Shown here piece after piece: positions 11,901 to 23,255 of a stretch of 64,000 nt of DNA. The position numbers and the translations under genes are program-made. Positions within the stretch are counted from its first letter, which is position 1. Each line of letters begins with the position of its first letter. The DNA comes from Pyrrhosoma nymphula (lineage: Eukaryota > Arthropoda > Insecta > Odonata > Coenagrionidae): assembly GCA_963573305.1 (NCBI GenBank), contig OY754335.1, positions 54,333,985 to 54,397,984 on the forward strand, written 5' to 3'. Below the pieces are notes generated by a model, which saw only the letters and a program-made list of their open reading frames with translations, ran no database searches and had not been told where the DNA came from.

Positions 11901-14059
11901 TTTCGCGAAAAGTTTTCGAATTACCGTTTGAAATGATGTTTCATTAAATGGATGGAGGAAAACACGCGTTGACAAAATATCATAGGTGCCCTTGCGCAGA
12001 GATAATATCAACTTGCTGAGGTTTTAGCGCACATTCAGAAGCAACGAATGCAGTCCGAAAGCTGGTTGATATTCAACAGTAAAAAATACATTTTTTTATT
12101 TGGAGGATTTTAACGGCGCTAACGCTCATCGTACTCGGCTGAAAACGTAAAAACAAGCATTTTGCAGAGGCGTTTTTAAATTTCTCTTCGTGAAAATAAT
12201 CACGGCGAAATGCTTTCATATCCGCGGCTAACATGAGCTAGCAGATACGGAATAGACCATCGTAAGCAAATTTTTCGCGTCGCGTCGTATACATGAAGCT
12301 TCGCTTACGAACTTTAAGCTTAGCACACTTGCTTGAAACTCGTGTAGATAATAAGTGAATTCTTTTTTTACTTCTTTTTCGTTACGAGTGAGGTAGATGA
12401 CGGTGCTGACGTATGATCGTTCAATAATGCTTCGGAGGGATATTAAACTGGTAATAATTCAGTACGTACATATCATCACACAGCCTGAAATGCATCCCCG
12501 TCACCGTGAGCTTGATTATAGCACATGATATTTTGAGTAGGTGTTCTTGGACACCGGATCTTTTAAAAGATTTAGTGCTTCTGTGTCTCCAAATACAATT
12601 CAATGTGTTAGGCAAAAGATGACCTACGACCTGGTGACAATGTTTATTAATGATGCTCACCTCATCAGTAAACTTTAGCAAGCAATTCCCATTTCATACC
12701 CATTTATGGATGGGAGAAGAAAGCCGATTTAGCCCACCATTTAGCATTTATTACGATTACTATTCGGTGCATATAAGTATTCTTGCACATTTAATTACGT
12801 GTGTAGTCTATTTAATTCCTTCATGTGTATCGTTTACTACGTAAATGTTCTCTCATATACATGCAGTGCCCCTATGAGGGCTACTTCGAGAAAAGACATT
12901 GAAGAGTATACTTGTAAATATGTATTGAATGCATCGATTACTCCCCGAAACAATCTATCATGGGGCTTCTTGGGACTCTGGGCCCTTATTATACAGATTT
13001 TCTTTCTACGTGCTATCACGGGCCTGAAGGAAAACGTTATGTTTAAATGCTAGAAGCGTGAATATCCTTTGAAAATCAAATCTCTGGTTGTCAAGGAAAT
13101 ATGCTATTGTTGATTTCAAAGAAAAAATTGTGATTTTTCTGCTACAAACATGATATTCAGACAAATACGAAGCGTTAAAGGAAATCGATTGAAAGAATTA
13201 GAAACTTCATTTATTCAGCCAACCGATAAAAAAATCCTAACCCTCTATCTTGAGCGTAAGTAATTTTAAAAAGCAAAATATTAAACCACTGCGCAAAACC
13301 CAATACGTAGCGATATACTATATAGATGTAGATACTTGAAATTACATAGTGTTCAATGGGGGAATGAGAGAAACACGGGGAAGTATAGTATTTTTCCATC
13401 AAATATAAATGCCATTTTCGTGGAAAACTTTTTATAAGAAGGAAATAATCCAGAGAAATTGAATACATATAAAATATAAGAAACTTACCGCCTTATTTCT
13501 TTTAGTTATTTGGGAATTAATGCCGTAATTGAAGTCAAAATGTGGTAATTCGTAGGAAATGGCGCTGCAGTCGGCTCCTATGGCTGAAAAGATGTGCTCA
13601 TTTAATGTACACTCGTGGAATAATCTGCATATTTTGTACCTTACTTTTGGGTTTATATAGGTAACGCATTACATCAGTAAAAGCAGGATTTTTGGACAAA
13701 ATATATAAAATGTGGAATTTGGTATTTGTTTTGGCTCACACAGAAGCGGCAGAACCTTCTTAAAGAGCTCTATCTAAAACACACATAAATGAACTGAGAA
13801 GTCTGACTAAACCATCCCACCCATCGTGAACTTGAACTCACATGCAAGTGGAATGCTTCCCTTTTGATTGAATGGAAAACAGCAATCTGAACCAATGCAA
13901 TCCTTTTCAAAAATTCCGATCAGCACCAATTCCCATTCTTCCCCATTCTCCTCCTTATCATTCCATTCTCTTCCTCCGATCGTATGGAGTTACTGGCATG
14001 TGGCAAAAAATAAACTTCCTACGGTGCAGTAAAAGGGGTGAATGTATCATTAAAAATCA
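8901..14059. other. Long intergenic stretch, no gene seen
   Basis: Mostly AT-rich. A more GC- and CpG-rich interval lies at about 9530-10060 with unrecognised minus-strand open frames of 111 codons (9368-9703) and 128 codons (9716-10102); neither shows a domain and their composition is compatible with chance. From 10300 to 12400 the sequence is very AT-rich with no element recognised. Frames at 12421-13053 on both strands overlap each other and have no motif. Confidence 0.45.
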
Positions 14060-14140
14060 TTAAACTTTACCGGGATTCAAACCCGGATCTCCCATTTTCC
14101 TGTCAGATCTGTTAGCCAGTTACACCACCAATTCATCTTT
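14060..14140 (-). repeat. tRNA-derived SINE head
   Basis: Read on the minus strand it has an A box TGGTGTAACTGG (14116-14127) and a B box GGGTTTGAATCCC (14072-14084) at tRNA-like spacing. These fit the pol III consensus boxes with one B-box change. No convincing acceptor stem or full cloverleaf is seen, so a SINE head or tRNA pseudogene is more likely than a functional tRNA. Confidence 0.6.
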
Positions 14141-14279
14141 GAAGTAATATCTGCATGTATGTACATTGCTAAACTTTCCTTATTTGATACACGTACAGTT
14201 TAGAATAAATCGAAAGCTAATTCAACCTGATAATCGTATAAACAAAAGAGAATGAAATTCGTCGTGAAAAAGAACATTA

Positions 14280-14340
14280 CACTCGACCGGGTTTCGAACC
14301 TGTATTTCGCAATTACAGAACCAAGCCATCCTTAATCAAT
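14280..14340 (-). repeat. tRNA-like SINE head (second, decayed)
   Basis: On the minus strand the B box GGTTCGAAACC (14290-14300) is perfect and is preceded by an A-box-like TGGCTTGGTTCTG. The element lies 150 bp from the other tRNA-like head on the same strand and may belong to a separate insertion. Confidence 0.5.
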
Positions 14341-17300
14341 GTGAATTTCAGCGGATGTTTATATGAACTAAATGTTCTTGTCTCCGGTCCACATTTGCAA
14401 ACGTGCGCGTGACTGCTTGCCTTATAATTTGCGCATTCAAAGTGATTTGGAAAATACTACGTAGCAGATTTGATGACTTCAAAAATGGCATGGTGTGCAT
14501 TGGCATAGCATTTTCTACCGCTTACTTTTGAACATAGAAACAAATAAAACAGGTCCAATCATTGCCATCAGTTTTCTACTAATGGTCCATCAGAGGTGAC
14601 CTTCAGAATAAACATAATAAAACTGCAGAGTGAGGTAGGGGAAAGATGCTGGTGAATTAAAAAAACAGCATGAAATGCCATGCACGGAAGTTAAAGATTT
14701 TAAAGGTGGTTATAAGCATCGTAAGAGGATGACGCTGCGATAATTGCTGTGGGACCCTGAGGGGTCTCCCATGAACTCGCTGCGTATTTGCATTTCATAT
14801 CTCTAGTTTGTTCAGAGGGGGCCACATTAAAATTGAAAAAGTTTATAGCCTCACGGCACACCGCTGGGAGTAGTTATGGCCATGACAGTTAAAAGCATCA
14901 CTGTGACCATGTAAACACCGGGAAAATACCACTCGGGCATTCTTATTTTCAGAGAGTCATTCTCTAAGTTCCATGCCAGCAACCGCGTTCGTAAAAATAT
15001 TGCTTCATAGGTAATATATTTTAAATGGGTGCTGAGAAACTTCATTAAATCTTAGTTTTTTGAATTAGGTTCATTAATATTTAAATGACATTCATATCCC
15101 CACCATTCATGTAATGCATGGTCGTCATCATAAATCAATGATTAAGGAAATATAGATAGCATTAAGATATGAAAACGGTTGGTAAAAATGTTTTCCATGC
15201 ACTTTGAATTTAAAAGTTTCCAAGTCTCCAAGTATACTTTATAATTCAAATGCTATGACTTGGCTCATCACTTCTAAACAGTCCCTATCTCATTGGTTCG
15301 GCTATCTGAAGGTAAAGGATAGGATATCTTAGAAGAAGAAATAAATTATTATTTGCTGTAGGAGCCAAAGGGCCAATTTAGTAATACTACATTTTCGTGA
15401 TTCAACATCTTGTCTGAATTTTATTTCATGAATATTATTAAGTAAAAAAAGAACACCTAGTTTATTGCTTTTCAAATAATTTAATTTTTATTTTCTCGCC
15501 CCAGGCGTTACATACGTATTCATGGTTAGCTTATTTAATAAGTTATTAATGTAGAAAGGCTACTATTTTACTGAGTGTAGTTAATTTTCAGTTATTTTTC
15601 CACGAAACAACTTAAATAGTTGGTAGAATATTTATGGGAACTATCATAAAGGTTCTAAAATAGTAATTGTCTATAATCGATGGTTTCCTTATCTTTTTCC
15701 AGTGCATTCAGTTTCAAGTTGGAGCTAAAAGAGGCTTGTATCAGGATTATGTGAGGGTACTACTCCATTGCTCCCCTCTTAACACGAGTGATAAAGGGAT
15801 TAAGGGGCATTTAAAGCAATTAGGGACGTTCTATATTAGCTTGAACGTAAAATACTCTTGATAACCTGCCAGATATACAAGCGTGAAACCAGAAAATTTA
15901 GATATGAATACAAGTATCATTTCGGAAAATTAAAGGCTGAAAGCAATAGATACTAATTCATGCTAAAAATATTCATAATAGATAAAACGTTTATTACAGT
16001 TCTCCTTTTGGAAAGGTTTCTTCTGCGTCTTTATTTATTTACTTTGAGGTTTTTCCGTCATTTAGGCAGCATCATCAGGGGAATATTTTTCTTGGTTACG
16101 CTTTGCCTGCAATGGTGGCGAATGCTCGACATAAGGAAATGAAGACGCAGATGAACACGGACGCCCTTCCAAAAGGAAATCCGCATCGCTGCAAAAATCT
16201 ATGTTCAAGGAGGCTCATGCACGTCACGGGAATGTTCATTTTTATTAAGTAAACATTCTTTCGCCACCTTTTAAACGGAGTTACGCTTATTTTTTGCCAG
16301 TATTATGGGAACATATGGGCATAAATATGTAATTCAGATACCGATTGAAAATAAAAATCGCCTGCGGCTTACAATTAGAGTTAAAAAATGTAATTGCCGT
16401 TACTGGATTGATAGATTTTCCTTAACTGAATCATAATTCGCAGAGCGAAAAATATCCTTAAAATATACGATATACATGCAACGTACAACGGAAAAACACA
16501 ATCCATCCATTAATGGTGCGTGGTAAGAGGGAATTTATATATATATATATATATCGGTTCGACAGTGCATCCTCCTATTTCATCGCTCCGACGATAGATC
16601 TTGAGATATATATCGCGAGGTTAAAAAAATATTCTCTATGCCACCTTGAAACTCACGTTTTGTGAATTTTTTCAGTCTCTTGGATTTCCCAACCTATTCA
16701 TATTTTAGCTGCGTCACATGATTCGCTCGTAGCAGTTTTTATGACTACAAACGACTTAACAGCCTGCATATATTAGCGTTCGTGATGATCGTGACTAGAG
16801 GGCTAAATCAGTCATCAAATTCAATTATATCATCAATGAAATCTACATTTTTCTTTACTCAATGTTGTAAATTGTCTCAGATAAAAAAGTATATCATCTT
16901 CCGCAAAGTTTTTGTGTAGATCATTGTGGCCTCTCTCACGAGCTATGCCTTTCATGACCAATTGCCGTCCGGGCTTCATACCAGTCGAGGTCGATGTTGT
17001 GAGGTTAGTTAATACAATTAAATAAATATATCTTCATAAGTGTCAAACGTGACTCATTTTTTCATACTTCAAGCAAAAAAGCCTTCAAAATAGCAGGTTT
17101 TTTTATTTTTTATAAAATTTACTGGGGTGAGTAATAGATGAATGGTTATAAATATTTGAGAAAACATACAAACTACACACCGTTAATTTTTTACGAAATC
17201 AAGTTGTTAGAAATTCATAATTTTTTCAATATTCTCCCTCTGGAGCGCACAGTCGTAATCTATCCCATGTAAAACAGTTTTTATACTTGTAGGCAAATTG

Positions 17301-18379
17301 CTTGAAAAGTTGTTCGGCAAGGGGTTGATATTTTGATATCATTGGAAAGATGCGAGTTTTACATTTAAAATGAAGTCAAATTCATCAAATTCTAGATGAA
17401 GTGATATTTCGCTCAAACAACCTTCACTTTCACTATTTTTGGACGAGTATGCGTAATGGAAAGAAGGTTTTATTTTTCGAGGCATGAATACTGTGAGGGT
17501 CGTCGACGGGAATTCACTTCTCCTGTCTTTCTACCCTTTCTCTTCCCTTCCAGGGTACTGCACGACTCCCGCATTGTCAATTATGCACGCTTCGAGGCGG
17601 CGACTGCGAGACGTTGACGCGCACCGTGGCATGAATCACGTAAAGTGGGCTTTTCTCTCGTTGCACCGAGCCAAGAAGAAATATACCTCCTTCTTCTAGC
17701 CAGAACAGGCATATGAGAATGCGCATATTCCGCTGGGAAACATTTTTCCCCATCTTTCACTCGCTTTTATCCGTTTTCATTTCGTACTGAAAGTGGAATC
17801 CCGAAGGTCGCAGTGTCCTCATGGAAATTCTCCAGTTCTGAGACGCAAGAGAAAAAAGCGTGCGCCAGGTTTATTTTTACCAGATAAGTGGGAGTGTAAA
17901 TAGGATCGTTCAACTCTCGGTGGGCTTTGCATCAGGGACATAAATTGCAGGAATGCATCGGAACCGAAGCGTTCACGAAATAAGGGAATTGATGGGAAAG
18001 ACTGGGCAAAAAATGAAAGAATAGGTTATTAAACATTCAAATGTGGAACGTTTAATGGTTCGGATATGAGATTAATTGCGCAAGGAGGATGTGAGTAAAA
18101 TGGGGGCTTGTGAGATCTGGGTGAAGATAAATATGACGTATTGACAAAAAAACAAAGGAAAAAGTATCAGAAAGTGTATGGATGAAAGATGGTGGGAAAG
18201 GGGATTGAGAAGAAGCATAGCGGTAATGTATGTCAGACAGAGGGAACGTAACCAATCATGTGCCAAAAATACCGATTATCTGTCATTATCGATTTTATTG
18301 ACCAACAGCGATCATTTTTGGTAGGAAAAAAGTAAAAAAACTCGATATTCTCTTGCGTAACTTTGTGAAAAGCCAAATT
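14341..18379. other. Long intergenic stretch, no gene seen
   Basis: Contains a (TA)n run at 16536-16554. A plus-strand open frame 15667-15861 includes a pyrimidine-rich acceptor-like TTTTTCCAG at about 15701, but the following 53 codons are unrecognised and no donor or partner exon is evident. The segment 17480-17900 is somewhat more GC-rich, without a recognisable coding region. Confidence 0.45.
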
Positions 18380-18426
18380 GACAGAATCAGTACAAACTTT
18401 GTAAATGTCACAATGAATTTTATGTA

Positions 18427-18466
18427 ATACGACCGGTTTCAACGCATACGCGACATCTTCAGATAC
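18427..18466 (-). ncRNA. Hammerhead-ribozyme-like motif
   Basis: Minus strand: GUAU, CUGAAGA (fits the CUGANGA core), an unpaired U, hairpin GUCGC/GCGUU with loop GUAU (4 of 5 pairs), GAA, palindrome ACCGGU, C, then GUAU. Stem I is possible through GUAU/GUAU with wobble pairs. Confidence 0.45.
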
Positions 18467-18594
18467 ATTTTCTTGTCAAGCACAGACTATATATATACAT
18501 GAGCTGGGAGGGTGCAGGGAGGAAACGAAGGAAGTGGGTGGGAGGAGGAAGGCTGAGGCTGGAGGAGGGGCCAAGGGGCCCCCACCAAGAAAAT

Positions 18595-18634
18595 GTACCT
18601 GAAGATGTCGCCTACGCGATGAAACCGGTCGTAT
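18595..18634 (+). ncRNA. Hammerhead-ribozyme-like motif
   Basis: Plus strand: GUAC, CUGAAGA (fits the CUGANGA core), an unpaired U, hairpin GUCGC/GCGAU with loop CUAC (5 of 5 pairs including one G-U), GAA, palindrome ACCGGU, C, then GUAU. GUAC and GUAU pair as a 4-bp stem I. The extra unpaired base before stem II is the main departure from a canonical hammerhead. The palindromic stem III would favour action as a dimer, as reported for PLE hammerheads. Confidence 0.5.
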
Positions 18635-18682
18635 TAAATAAAATTCACTGTGAAATATACAAAATTTCATATTGACTCTGTC

Positions 18683-20454
18683 TAGAAAATCGGTATTTAT
18701 TTATCGGAACAATGTAAACTAAGCTCATATTTTAATACTCATATAAAAATTTGTTTTTTTTACGCTCGTTGGGACGAATAGAATTTCAGAATCAATAGAA
18801 TCGAAGAGCGTTATTTCCTGCTGAAGGTGGGGCCGATTGCAGTTTTTTCCCTGCGTTTTAGTGTAAAATTATTTATCATTGAAATGACGGCAATATTAAC
18901 GGAATAGTCAAGTGTCAAACCTGAGAAGTGCGTTTTACGCTGTCCGCCATGTTGCTACATAGCACGGAATGGTTAGTTTCTGGTGTGTGCGCGCACATAG
19001 CGAACGTCCGTTGCGAGAACAGTTCTCACGCTTAGCATAGCATTCGGTGTGTGGCGGCCTTAACTCGGCGAAGAACCCGAGAAGAATTCCTACACCAAGT
19101 ACACCGGGAATGTACCAAATCTTACATCATCTCTGATTTTTATTTCAGATGGAGTCAAATTTGACAAAGTTGAAAATATATCTCTCCGTAAATAATGAAG
19201 TCCATGAACGGTCTTGAAACTTAATCCTTTCGAGGTCCTGTGCGAAGTTTTGCTGGTTATTTCATTCTTGAGTATAAATATTTACAATGAAAGCGGCATT
19301 GATACAGCAACATCCCATTGAGTGTGTCTTCACACAGAAATGTTTCCCCTGGCGTTCAATAAGAACTGGATCGAACGCGCTGGAGAAACGCGAGAGTGCG
19401 TTTGATGGAGAGCCATTCTTTCCCCGATTCCCATTGTCTTCTCGCTAAGAGGTTGACGGCGGAGAACCGACAGATTTCCCGTCCGAGTCGGAGGAATCGG
19501 CTAAAAGGGCGAAAAAAAGAAAGAGATTTGTTTCGGGCCAAGCGAGGAAATATATGAGGCCGGCGGAGCGGAGCGGGACACAAGTGAACGAAGAGCCCTC
19601 GAAGGAGCGTCAAGGGCTTTTGTTAGGACGTCGACGAGACGTCCGGTTGACGCTATGGAGGGTCATAGAGCCCTTGAGAGTGGAGTCCTTTCCAACTAGT
19701 TGCTCTTCGTTTCTACTTCTTCCCTTTATTGTAGCTAGTCAAAGTATTAGCAGAACTTGTTGGCAGTGGCCTGCGTCAATTATGACGTAATGGTGGGGAA
19801 AGTCTCTTGAGGAATGGGTTAACTAAGGAGCGAAGGGGAAAGAGCCTCACATGGTAGGCAACGCTGTCAACATAACTGAATTTTACTTCAAAGCGTGGGA
19901 AAGTGTCAGCAGTGAATTTCAGATTGGGACTGACAAGTTTATTGCGTAGGTTACTTGTAGAAAGCGACTTTTGACGTCAATTGCACGTGTAAACGGATCT
20001 GTAAGTCCCCTTCCAGAACTTAAAAAAGTTTCGACTAATCGCTCACACAAGCATATTTTTGCCAATGCAAACAGCAACCAATCTGTCTCTACACTAACAT
20101 GTGAAAATATATTCGTCAGAGTAAAATTCTCCACAATAAACGTAGCAACCTTGAAAACTCTGGTGGTCAAACGCGGAGACAACTTTACTCCACCGAGTGG
20201 AGCCAGTTCGTAAAGAATGGGCTCTTCCACTGAAAAGGGCCTTCTGCGCAGCTACCACCATATTTTGCTACCTCTGTATCTCATATTGTTTTGAGTGCTG
20301 TACAAACTTGTTAGGTAGTACGTATCCCTTGATTATATTTTCTTGAATACTGGGTTTTTTCTTTGAGATGTCACGTAATCTCTTCACTTAATTACCATAA
20401 TTCTTCCATTGTTAATGGTTAATTATCGTAATAGGTAAAATTATGGCGTAGAAA
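18683..20454. other. Intergenic with a CpG-rich interval
   Basis: The interval 19350-19800 is clearly more GC- and CpG-rich than its surroundings and has open frames on both strands (19356-19613 -, 19554-19790 +) without any recognised domain. It could be a promoter or 5' exon of an unseen transcript, or a decayed element. Otherwise there is no feature. Confidence 0.4.
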
Positions 20455-20640
20455 TTGCCGCGAGATATTAATCACCTGGGCCGGAAATCGAATCATGGAT
20501 CTTTGGTTTATGCCCTTACGTTTCCATCGTTGCTGAGAGGCCTCCGAAAGTTTTCAAAGGGATTAGGAAACCTGGTTAGCGTAATGTTGTGTGCATTTTC
20601 CCGATAAGCCAAAGGCCCGTGGTTGGATTCTGAGTCCATT
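20455..20640. repeat. tRNA-like box sequences on both strands, weak
   Basis: A B-box-like GATTCGATTTCC is readable on the minus strand near 20480, and on the plus strand TGGTTAGCGTAA (20574) followed by GGTTGGATTCTG (20621) looks like an A and B box pair. Both are degenerate, so these are possible SINE heads only. Confidence 0.3.
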
Positions 20641-21642
20641 TAAATGTTTCTCGAGGCATTTTATACCCATTTGATCGCCTTCATTGGGCAAGGATGAAAA
20701 TCGTCATACAAGGTATATTAAGTTTTAATCGTGGCCAACAAGTAATTAAAAAAATAATCTAAAAACTGCGGAAGTTATCGATCGTTTTCATGACCATATA
20801 TCTTGTGTTGAGAACGTCTTTAGGCGAGATAAATATATCGTCTTTAAAGCAAAATGCTCTGCGTATTAAAAATATGTTAGACTTGTTTTCAGCGAGACCT
20901 TGTTAAGGGTTTAAACGCATGTAGCCATAACGTACAGGGCATTTCGTACCGTCAGGATGTTTATAATTTAATGACGTTGACATTCAATGAGTCTTTAGTG
21001 GAATTAACTCCATAATCGCCATGGTGACAAAGATATTGTGTGGAGAACTGCGTTGGCGAATAATTTATTTACTGGCCATATGGAAAACCTGATTACAGTG
21101 CTCACTATTTCTGCTAATTACGACATAAAAGATGAGGACGAAAGTATTGCAGTTGACGGTGTATAATTCAAAACGCTGGTCATCCAAGCAATATAAAGAG
21201 ATAGATGTTTTTTTTCAAATGTAGGGTTGTAGAAGGATAAAGAAAAAAATGTGGTCTGATAGAAATAAAAACAGGCAACCCGAATTAGTGGGAACGAGAG
21301 AGGTTTTACTTTTTCATAAAGGTTAGGCAGATGGAGTCAGCTGAAGGAGGGTAAAAAAATGGTGTTTAGGAAGATGTAGGCCGAGCTAGCATATAATATA
21401 CAGCGTAAGCGAATGCGGGGGAAAGAAATATAATATTATGTCTGAATGAAAAGAGATAGAAAATGTATAGGAATAAATTTATACATAACCATGATGTAGA
21501 TCTACACATTTTATGTAATTTCGCTATCCACCCAAAGCCGGTCGGCAGCCAACAAATATCACGACAAAATTGTTTTGCCCCGGGATAGGAAAAAATAGTT
21601 GGATATTAGGCTAAGATCTTTTGCTTCCCAGGGACGTTTAAA
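20641..21642. other. Intergenic, no gene seen
   Basis: No recognisable gene or repeat. Confidence 0.45.
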
Positions 21643-21772
21643 GATGTACTATTCTCAGGTTGCACTCGACTAAGGAGCCCTGAAGAAGATGAGCGAGCCG
21701 CGAATCGGAGCGTAGATGGAGTAGGCGGAGATGGAGGGCTTGACCCGGTATGCAACCCGAAAATAATTCATG
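21643..21772. mobile_element. Inverted-repeat element end pair, same family as 1.0 kb
   Basis: Left arm 21643-21665 and right arm 21748-21772 are imperfect reverse complements sharing GGTTGCA and flanking bases. On the plus strand the order is a CUGAAGA-containing motif (21677-21711), AGATGGAG words, then GACCCGGT...AACCCGA...AATAATTC. The same succession is seen on the minus strand of 991-1073, which supports one dispersed family. The hammerhead-like core is more decayed here (GAAUC instead of GAAA). Confidence 0.45.
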
Positions 21773-22839
21773 TTAAACAAAAACGTTCGTTCCCTAATTA
21801 AGTCTAGGATGTTGTAAATAATATGCAGTGCCTCTTTTAATGCTTTCCCTTCTGTTCTCTGGTAATTGTTTGAGCGTGAAACGGTGGACGTTGGTCGGGA
21901 AATAGGGAAAGGCAGCAGGGTAGAGCATATATCGAGCGAAGAAACTCACAACCTGATGGCCAGTTCCTAGTTATTTTGGAGTATGCTCATTACCTCAGGC
22001 TCTTTTGGGTTTAAAAAAATCGCTCACATAAGGTTGGTTTTTCTTTCATAATATTTCCCAAAAGAGCAATATTTCGTAATTTAAAATATTCCACTCTAAT
22101 AACCTCACTCCTTGTCGAGGTTTACTCATGAAAAAATTTTGCTACATCAAAGGAAGAAATGTCGAGTTTCAACGAATGGCTATGTTTTAGGAATTTTATT
22201 CCTTGATGTTCCCGGTTCAAAAACAATCAATTTCCAAAGCGTGGCTATTTATTTGCAGCAAAACATTTCCTGGCACAACTCAGTTTCTCCAGGTATTTAA
22301 TTTTTCGGTTTTAAATGGAAAATGTTTGCTTTTGAAAAGCTCGTTTTCCTTTGGAAAGATGACTAACTGTCGCCAAAGCAATTCTATGAAGGCATGAGCA
22401 ATACGCAATATTTTAGGGGATCATTTATTGTGAAAAATACGAAATTGCTCTAAAATCATGTTCGAGGAACGCTCCGGAATGGAAATCGTACGGTTTTTAT
22501 TTTTTTCGTGTTGAAATCATCAGTTTGGTAATTTTGTGCGATGAAATTCATTCACAAAGAAGAGTTGAAAAAAACGCACGGAGCGAAACTTTGTGAAGGA
22601 ATCAATGCCCGAAGAAGCAAGGCGCGTGAGACTGGTTCGAGTATTTCGAGAATGAAATTCCTACGACAATTTGAAAGAAAGTACATAAGTCGTTTACACC
22701 CAACGTTATTACAGTTTTACAAATATTTTGGAATGCTTTTGGTTGGTATATTATTATTATATATAGCTTTATATTACATGCCGTTAGACCTAGGAAATGG
22801 TTTTCTCTTAATAGTTTCCACAAGCTCTTTTAATAATTT
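21773..22839. other. Intergenic, no gene seen
   Basis: The open frame 22541-23038 (+, 165 codons) runs into the antisense strand of the LINE remnant, and its hydrophobic C-terminal half is the complement of LINE coding sequence, so it is not accepted as a gene. Confidence 0.5.
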
Positions 22840-23255
22840 CCTCCAATATTCCCTGTTCTTGCATATCTCTGTCACTTCTTTTACATTCATTTATTGCTTC
22901 GAACACCATCTCCTAATTTTAATACTTCTAAAATTCCTCTTCTTAAGGATAATTCCTAATATTCCTCTTCTCGCCATATTCAACCAAGTCTTTCCAGACT
23001 TACCCCTCCCTGTCACCCCATTCATTCCTCTGTCATAAATGTGTTTCGTTATTCAACACTAATGCATTCTCTCGACATGGCAAAAACGAAAATGCATGCT
23101 CCTTTCATGCATGCCCATTGCTAGAGCATCCAACCCACATTCTTTCATGGCACACTCATTTTTAACCCTATACATCCTACGTTTGCCGCAATCTCTATAT
23201 AGTCCAGTTAATGGAGATTTTAACCCGGGCAAAATACATAACTTGCTGAAAATTG
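22840..23255 (-). mobile_element. LINE ORF2 C-terminal remnant
   Basis: Minus-strand reading from 23255: YRVKNE, MKECGLDALAMGMHERSM, CHVERM, then in following frames SGKTWLNMARRGI (the GRPRKTW.D.V box) and VKEVTEICKNREYWRKLL (the terminal ...DR..WR... motif). This is the same region as the 4.5-kb copy, with shared words NE, M.ECG.DAL and HV.R, so the two are copies of one LINE family. There are stops and at least one frameshift. Only the part after the polymerase domain is present. Confidence 0.8.

Larger units (their letters stand above)
18380..18682. mobile_element. Inverted PLE-type terminal sequences with hammerhead-like motifs
   Basis: Left arm 18380-18474 and right arm 18586-18682 are reverse complements over about 95 bp with scattered differences; both carry GACCGGTTTC (or its complement) and TGAATTTTAT. 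The spacer (18475-18585) is a purine-rich, CT-rich-on-the-other-strand tract that resembles the pyrimidine-rich 3' untranslated region after the PLE frame at 55.6 kb. In both arms a hammerhead-like motif points outward. This is the same layout as the PLE locus at 53.95-55.73 kb but without coding sequence, so I infer a pair of abutting PLE 3' ends or a non-autonomous derivative. Confidence 0.6.

Noticed and set aside
14060..14140. Functional tRNA gene
   Set aside because: A and B boxes are present but no acceptor stem or full cloverleaf could be paired; a SINE head is the simpler reading.
22541..23038. 165-codon plus-strand open frame
   Set aside because: Its second half is antisense to LINE ORF2 sequence readable on the minus strand; the hydrophobic composition is a by-product.
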